From Phycisphaerales bacterium (GTDB taxonomy: Bacteria > Planctomycetota > Phycisphaerae > Phycisphaerales > UBA1924), in contig JASBRY010000009.1 in NCBI GenBank assembly GCA_030149165.1, positions 744,001 to 808,000 on the forward strand: a stretch of DNA of 64,000 nucleotides, given 5' to 3'. Shown here piece after piece: positions 60,631 to 64,000 of the stretch. The notes below the pieces were generated by a model. That model did no database searches. It was given only the letters and a program-made list of their open reading frames with translations, and was not told where the DNA came from. Position numbers and translations under genes: made by a program. How positions within the stretch are numbered: position 1 is the stretch's first letter; each line of letters begins with the position of its first letter.

Positions 60631-61593
60631 TTAACTCTTGATTTCGACATCGACCGCGACCGGTGGGGAGGTCTTGAAGTTGATGTCGCGTTGTGGGAAC
60701 GGGATGGTGATCTTGTGCTCGCGGAAGAGCTCGTCGATTTTGAATCGCAGGTCCGACTCGATCTGCCGACGATCAAACACGGATCGTGGTGAGATCCAGA
60801 AGTGGACCTCGAAGTCGAGCGATGAATCGCCAAACCCCATAAACAGGACGCGGTTGTCGGGGTGTTCGAGTACTCGGATGTGGTCTCCGAGGAGTTTTTC
60901 GAGTGTTGATTTCACCAAGTGGACATCGGTGCCGTACGCGACACCGACCGAGATGATCGAGCGGATACGCCGATCCGGGAGGTTCCAGTTGGCAACCTGC
61001 CCCTCGAGGAGTTGTGAGTTCGGGACGATGACGGTGACGCCGTCGTATCGCTGGATGTGCGAAGCGCGGGGACCGATCTTCAGAACACGGCCGGTCTCAC
61101 CTCCGACAGTGACGAAGTCATCGACTTGAATAGGACGCTCGATGAGCAGAATGAGTCCAGAGATGAAGTTGCTGACGATGTTCTGTGAACCAAAGCCGAT
61201 ACCCAGCGCCAGCGCACCGCCGAAGATGGTAAAGACGGTTAGCGGGACCTGCGCGATCTGTAGCGCGACCACGGCGGTAATGATGAGCAGGATGTAGTAG
61301 AGAATCGTTTCGATCGCGCTGGCGGGTCCAGACTCGACCTTGAGTCTTGGGAGCACTTTATTCCCAACCCGATACGCGATGATTTTCGAGACGATGAGTC
61401 CGAGTATGAAGCAGAGCAGCGCGATGACCAGTTGCTTGACATAGATCTGCGTCTCTCCGACGGAGAATGAGAACTGCCAAACCTGATCAGCTTTCTGCAC
61501 CACTTGGGTCAGGAAGTCCGCGGATTGTTCTTGCCCCGCTTGTAGATCCGCGGCGGTGGTGGGGACTTCCTGGTAGAGCTCTTCTTGCATCAT
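60631..61593 (-). CDS. mscS: Mechanosensitive channel of the MscS family
   Basis: 320 residues. Three membrane helices (about 50-150) with pore-lining TM3 carrying the Gly/Ala pattern IFGGALALGIGFGSQNIVSNFISG. The cytoplasmic beta domain follows with RPIQVDDFVTVGGETGRVLKIGPRASHI. The last part, INFKTSPPVAVDVEIKS, is a short tail. It releases solutes during osmotic downshock. It shares 1 bp of spacing with the typA stop, being convergent. Confidence 0.94.
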   Translation of the reverse strand: MMQEELYQEVPTTAADLQAGQEQSADFLTQVVQKADQVWQFSFSVGETQIYVKQLVIALLCFILGLIVSKIIAYRVGNKVLPRLKVESGPASAIETILYYILLIITAVVALQIAQVPLTVFTIFGGALALGIGFGSQNIVSNFISGLILLIERPIQVDDFVTVGGETGRVLKIGPRASHIQRYDGVTVIVPNSQLLEGQVANWNLPDRRIRSIISVGVAYGTDVHLVKSTLEKLLGDHIRVLEHPDNRVLFMGFGDSSLDFEVHFWISPRSVFDRRQIESDLRFKIDELFREHKITIPFPQRDINFKTSPPVAVDVEIKS

Positions 61594-61713
61594 GGACGAT
61601 TGTACGCAGGAGTGATACCTAGTCCGGTATTACCGGAACTGAATGGTGTTGGAAGCCGCAACCTGATCCGGATACGGCGGTATAAGGATTGGAACCAACT
61701 CGAAAGGGCTCGC

Positions 61714-61995
61714 ATGAAGACGAACACACGATTGAAACTCGCTCTTGGTATCGCTGGAACGATGCTCCTCGCATCCGTCGTCGCGGTGCAGGTGGATCGT
61801 CCCGAGTTCGGGACGATGATGATCTTCGTGCTCATCGCTCTCGCGGCCGCGATGGGGTTGCTGGCTACTGACTCCGGATGCGATGAATGCCGATGCATTC
61901 GGAAGCTGTTTGGTCGGAAGGCGGCTGTTGAAGCAACCTCCGAGTCCAAAGCCGTGGAGTCCGAATCCAACCCATTTGGACCTCAGAAGCGATAA
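61714..61995 (+). CDS. Small membrane protein of unknown function
   Basis: 93 residues. Two membrane helices are visible (LKLALGIAGTMLLASVVAVQV and MMIFVLIALAAAMGLLA), followed by a Cys-rich cytoplasmic or periplasmic stretch (DSGCDECRCIRKLF) and a charged tail. AAGGG lies five bases before the ATG. No family is recognised. It is followed by rplU after 130 bp. Confidence 0.72.
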   Translation: MKTNTRLKLALGIAGTMLLASVVAVQVDRPEFGTMMIFVLIALAAAMGLLATDSGCDECRCIRKLFGRKAAVEATSESKAVESESNPFGPQKR

Positions 61996-62125
61996 GTCCT
62001 TGCTCCAACAGGTTTCCCTCCGCTCATCAGGGGTCTATCATCTCGACCCCGATGTGAGACGGGTCCAAGCGGATTGACGATTGACCCGCCCCGATCTCAC
62101 GCGGCAGCTGAACGGAGCACCTCCA

Positions 62126-62461
62126 ATGGCAGACACCTACGCAATCATCGAAGAGTCCGGCGGACAACGCAAGGTCACCGATGGCGAAACCATCTACATC
62201 GATCTCTACAACGGCGGCGAAGCGAAAGCCGGCGACAAAATCGACATCGACAAAGTCCTCGTGGTCGGCTCCGTCGGCGGCGACGCAAAGCTCGGCGCTC
62301 CATATGTCGACGGCGCGAAAGTGACCCTCGAAGTCGTCGAGCCGGTCGTCAAAGGCGACAAGCTCTACATCCACAAGTTCCGCACCAAGAGCACCTACCA
62401 GCGCAAGACGGGTCACCGTCAACGCTACACCCAGGTGAAGGTCGCTGGGATTAAGGGCTGA
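62126..62461 (+). CDS. rplU: 50S ribosomal protein L21
   Basis: 111 residues. The L21 core starts TYAIIEESGGQRKVTDGETIYIDLY, has the ligand-like loop VLVVGSVGGDAKLGAP and ends with the RNA-binding stretch HKFRTKSTYQRKTGHRQRYTQVKVAGI. The ATG at 62126 was chosen over the longer in-frame extension to 62081. In most bacteria rpmA (L27) follows; here a terminator lies 24 bp after the stop and the next gene is on the opposite strand. Confidence 0.95.
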   Translation: MADTYAIIEESGGQRKVTDGETIYIDLYNGGEAKAGDKIDIDKVLVVGSVGGDAKLGAPYVDGAKVTLEVVEPVVKGDKLYIHKFRTKSTYQRKTGHRQRYTQVKVAGIKG

Positions 62462-62484
62462 GTTCCAATCAAATATTTGAAGTG

Positions 62485-62511
62485 AAAACCCCGTCATATG
62501 GCGGGGTTTTT
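62485..62511 (+). terminator. Intrinsic terminator of rplU
   Basis: AACCCCG, loop TCATATGG, CGGGGTTTTT. It lies 24 bp after the rplU stop and ends at the convergent peptidase gene. Confidence 0.85.
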
Positions 62512-63524
62512 CAGTTCGGATTCGAGAGCGACCGCACCGCGGCATCAAGCGCATCCGTACATCTCGCCATCCTCACGAAATCCAGCGTCTCAATCGTGTC
62601 GCTGGGTTTGTGGTAGTGGGGGTTACGGTACTCGCTCGTGTCCGTGATCATCGCGGCGGGGTACCCCTGCATCCAGTAGTTCGCGTGGTCGGAGCGGTAG
62701 ATCGCGGTGACCATCGGAGGGAGCGGGGCCGCGACGATTGGGATGGTTCCCGCTTCGGACATGGATTGTGCGAGTTGGGTGATGAGGGGGGTGTCCGCCG
62801 TGCGTCCGACGATCCCGATGTAGTTCGCGGTAGTTGGGAGTTCCATCCCGAGTTGTGCCGCCATCTGCGGCGGGAAGGGGTACTTCTGCGAGTTGGGTTC
62901 GTCGGAGTAGTATCCCAACATTTCGAGCGAGAGCATCGCGATGATGTTTTCGCCTTTCATCTTCGATGAGAGCGCTGTGGTGAGCGATCCCATCCCGTTG
63001 GACTGCCCCTTCCCCGCGGCATCGCGCGAGTTGGAGTTCTCCTCATTGGTAAACGCGATGAACCGAAGCGTGCGTGGTTGTGGGTTGTCCGTGAATCGGC
63101 GCGCCAGCTCCAGCATCACCGCGACCCCCGATGCGTTGTCATCAGCGCCAGGAGTGTTGACCTCGGTATCGTAGTGTGCTCCGAGCACGATGAACTCGTC
63201 GGGATTGGTGGTCCCTGGGATCTCCGCGATGATGTTGACATCCTGAGGACGATCAGAGATCGGCAGCGCGGGCGTCGGCGCCAGATCCACTTGCAATCCC
63301 AACGCGACGAACTGATTCGCGATCCATCCACCTGCACGCGCGAGCTGATCGCGATCCGTCGCGTTTCGGTTGGGGAACTGAGTCGTGAGCGTGTGCACAT
63401 CTTCCCATAAGCGAGCTTCGGTCGTGGAGGGGAGGTTCGCATCACTCGAAACCTGAGTACTCGCGCATCCAGCAAGGATCAGTGTGCAGAGAAAGACAGC
63501 CGTCGATTTGAGCAAAGAGTCCAT
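62511..63524 (-). CDS. M28-family zinc aminopeptidase-like lipoprotein
   Basis: 337 residues. Lipobox LILAGC at about residue 14-19. The M28 core has the five zinc-site positions: H in [10 protein letters not shown] in GADDNASG, E in [10 protein letters not shown] in LSLEMLGYY and H in [10 protein letters not shown]. It resembles secreted aminopeptidases and glutaminyl-cyclase-like members of the family. It may process exported peptides. The stop lies inside the rplU terminator stem. Confidence 0.93.
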   Translation of the reverse strand: MDSLLKSTAVFLCTLILAGCASTQVSSDANLPSTTEARLWEDVHTLTTQFPNRNATDRDQLARAGGWIANQFVALGLQVDLAPTPALPISDRPQDVNIIAEIPGTTNPDEFIVLGAHYDTEVNTPGADDNASGVAVMLELARRFTDNPQPRTLRFIAFTNEENSNSRDAAGKGQSNGMGSLTTALSSKMKGENIIAMLSLEMLGYYSDEPNSQKYPFPPQMAAQLGMELPTTANYIGIVGRTADTPLITQLAQSMSEAGTIPIVAAPLPPMVTAIYRSDHANYWMQGYPAAMITDTSEYRNPHYHKPSDTIETLDFVRMARCTDALDAAVRSLSNPN

Positions 63525-63557
63525 CTCCGATCTTAGGTGCAGTGGGGTCCTCGGAAC

Positions 63558-64000
63558 TTACGGCAGATTCGGAGAGTATGTGAACTCGTAGGTCTCGAAC
63601 AACCCCGTGTCGTCGGCTACATCCAATTCCCATGCGGTGATTCCAACAATTGGATTCGTAGGAACCCAGATCGTCGAACCGTTGTTGTCATGCAGTTCCA
63701 GTCTGTTTGTGAGGTTCGTCGCGGCAAACTCATCCCAGAGCATGTTGAACCGATCCTCATACACATTCATGATCAGACTGAGAGATCGTGCATCAATCGC
63801 ATTGGTCGGGTTCCCCAGACTGATCAAGCGATCCTCACCCGGGAATACCCCAACACCAGAATACTGCAGCGTGGCGTTGTCATACTCATATCTGTACATC
63901 CCCGGAAGCACCGACGATCCACCAAGAAACGGCACATGAGTCCCTGACCCCCCAGGGGTGTACCCGCTCGCATTCCGCGTAACCCTGTCTGCAAGTTTTG
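63558..64000 (-). CDS. 3' part of a gene for a secreted or surface protein, unknown
   Basis: The frame is open from the window edge (about 147 codons visible) to the stop at 63558, so the N-terminus is missing. The sequence is Gly-, Asn- and Asp-rich beta-type (GGSGTHVPFLGGSSVLPGMYRYEYDNATLQYSG, key stretch PFLGGSSVL; GDRL and NDGS turns) and ends FTYSPNLP. No family is recognised. Its stop lies 33 bp upstream of the M28 peptidase start on the same strand. Confidence 0.6.
   Translation of the reverse strand, partial: KLADRVTRNASGYTPGGSGTHVPFLGGSSVLPGMYRYEYDNATLQYSGVGVFPGEDRLISLGNPTNAIDARSLSLIMNVYEDRFNMLWDEFAATNLTNRLELHDNNGSTIWVPTNPIVGITAWELDVADDTGLFETYEFTYSPNLP

Noticed and set aside
1..64000. 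CRISPR arrays, tRNA or rRNA genes
   Set aside because: No regularly spaced repeats, no cloverleaf-like sequence with CCA end and no rRNA-like conserved stretches were seen by eye in the gaps between genes.

Overview
The window looks like chromosomal DNA of a marine planctomycete of the Phycisphaerae type. Three unrelated secreted proteins end in the same paired EF-hand module closing with GCP (GC-type dockerin anchor). Two others end in a PEP-CTERM-like tail (PAPS, hydrophobic helix, RRRR). There are also many Gfo/Idh/MocA oxidoreductases with Tat-type leaders, AP-endonuclease-like TIM barrels, DUF1080 proteins and a DUF1559-like pseudopilin. I saw no tRNA, rRNA, CRISPR array, transposase or phage structural gene.

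1-2.7 kb: the 5' part of a secreted, possibly ADP-ribosylglycohydrolase-like gene (-), then a secreted animal-type haem peroxidase. 2.7-14.8 kb: a sugar-catabolic block. It holds three TIM-barrel isomerase/epimerase-like genes, four Gfo/Idh/MocA dehydrogenases, an MFS permease, a double-DUF1080 lipoprotein, an ApbE flavin transferase and a membrane protein with one CxxCH haem site. The pattern suggests uptake and oxidation, hydrolysis or isomerisation of a keto-sugar or glycoside. Two isomerase/dehydrogenase pairs overlap by ATGA. 14.9-23.7 kb: a sensor phosphatase (dCache-HAMP-PP2C), a PstS-like dockerin protein, a pseudopilin, aspS and a PilZ protein.

23.7-29.3 kb: a truncated globin overlapping a SnoaL-like lipoprotein, a Pmp3/YqaE micro-protein, a gene with an unresolved 3' end, and an AT-richer segment (about 25.55-27.34 kb) carrying an SDH-type serine protease, a 73-aa partner and a lipoprotein. 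Next come sucC without sucD and a PEP-CTERM protein. The strand base bias flips within the globin gene near 24.05 kb: the + strand is C-rich before it and G-rich after it.

29.7-43 kb: a secreted GH57-like enzyme with a CBM25-like module, a ferritin-like/Tll0287-like haem fusion, an AhpD-like gene broken by an in-frame TAA and preceded by a NemR-type palindrome, pilT, a cytochrome c lipoprotein, an NtrC-type two-component pair, ileS and a HAF-repeat PEP-CTERM protein. 43-50 kb: conserved unknowns, a HEAT-like protein with a small membrane partner, a Fur-family regulator with a Fur/PerR-like box, a GNAT and ispG. 50-64 kb: a zinc-ribbon membrane protein, a solute-binding protein, an M48 protease, a UbiE/MenG methyltransferase, a B12-domain-like protein without the cobalamin His, an ECF sigma/anti-sigma/secreted-protein operon, typA, mscS, rplU without rpmA, an M28 peptidase and a 3' fragment of a further gene.
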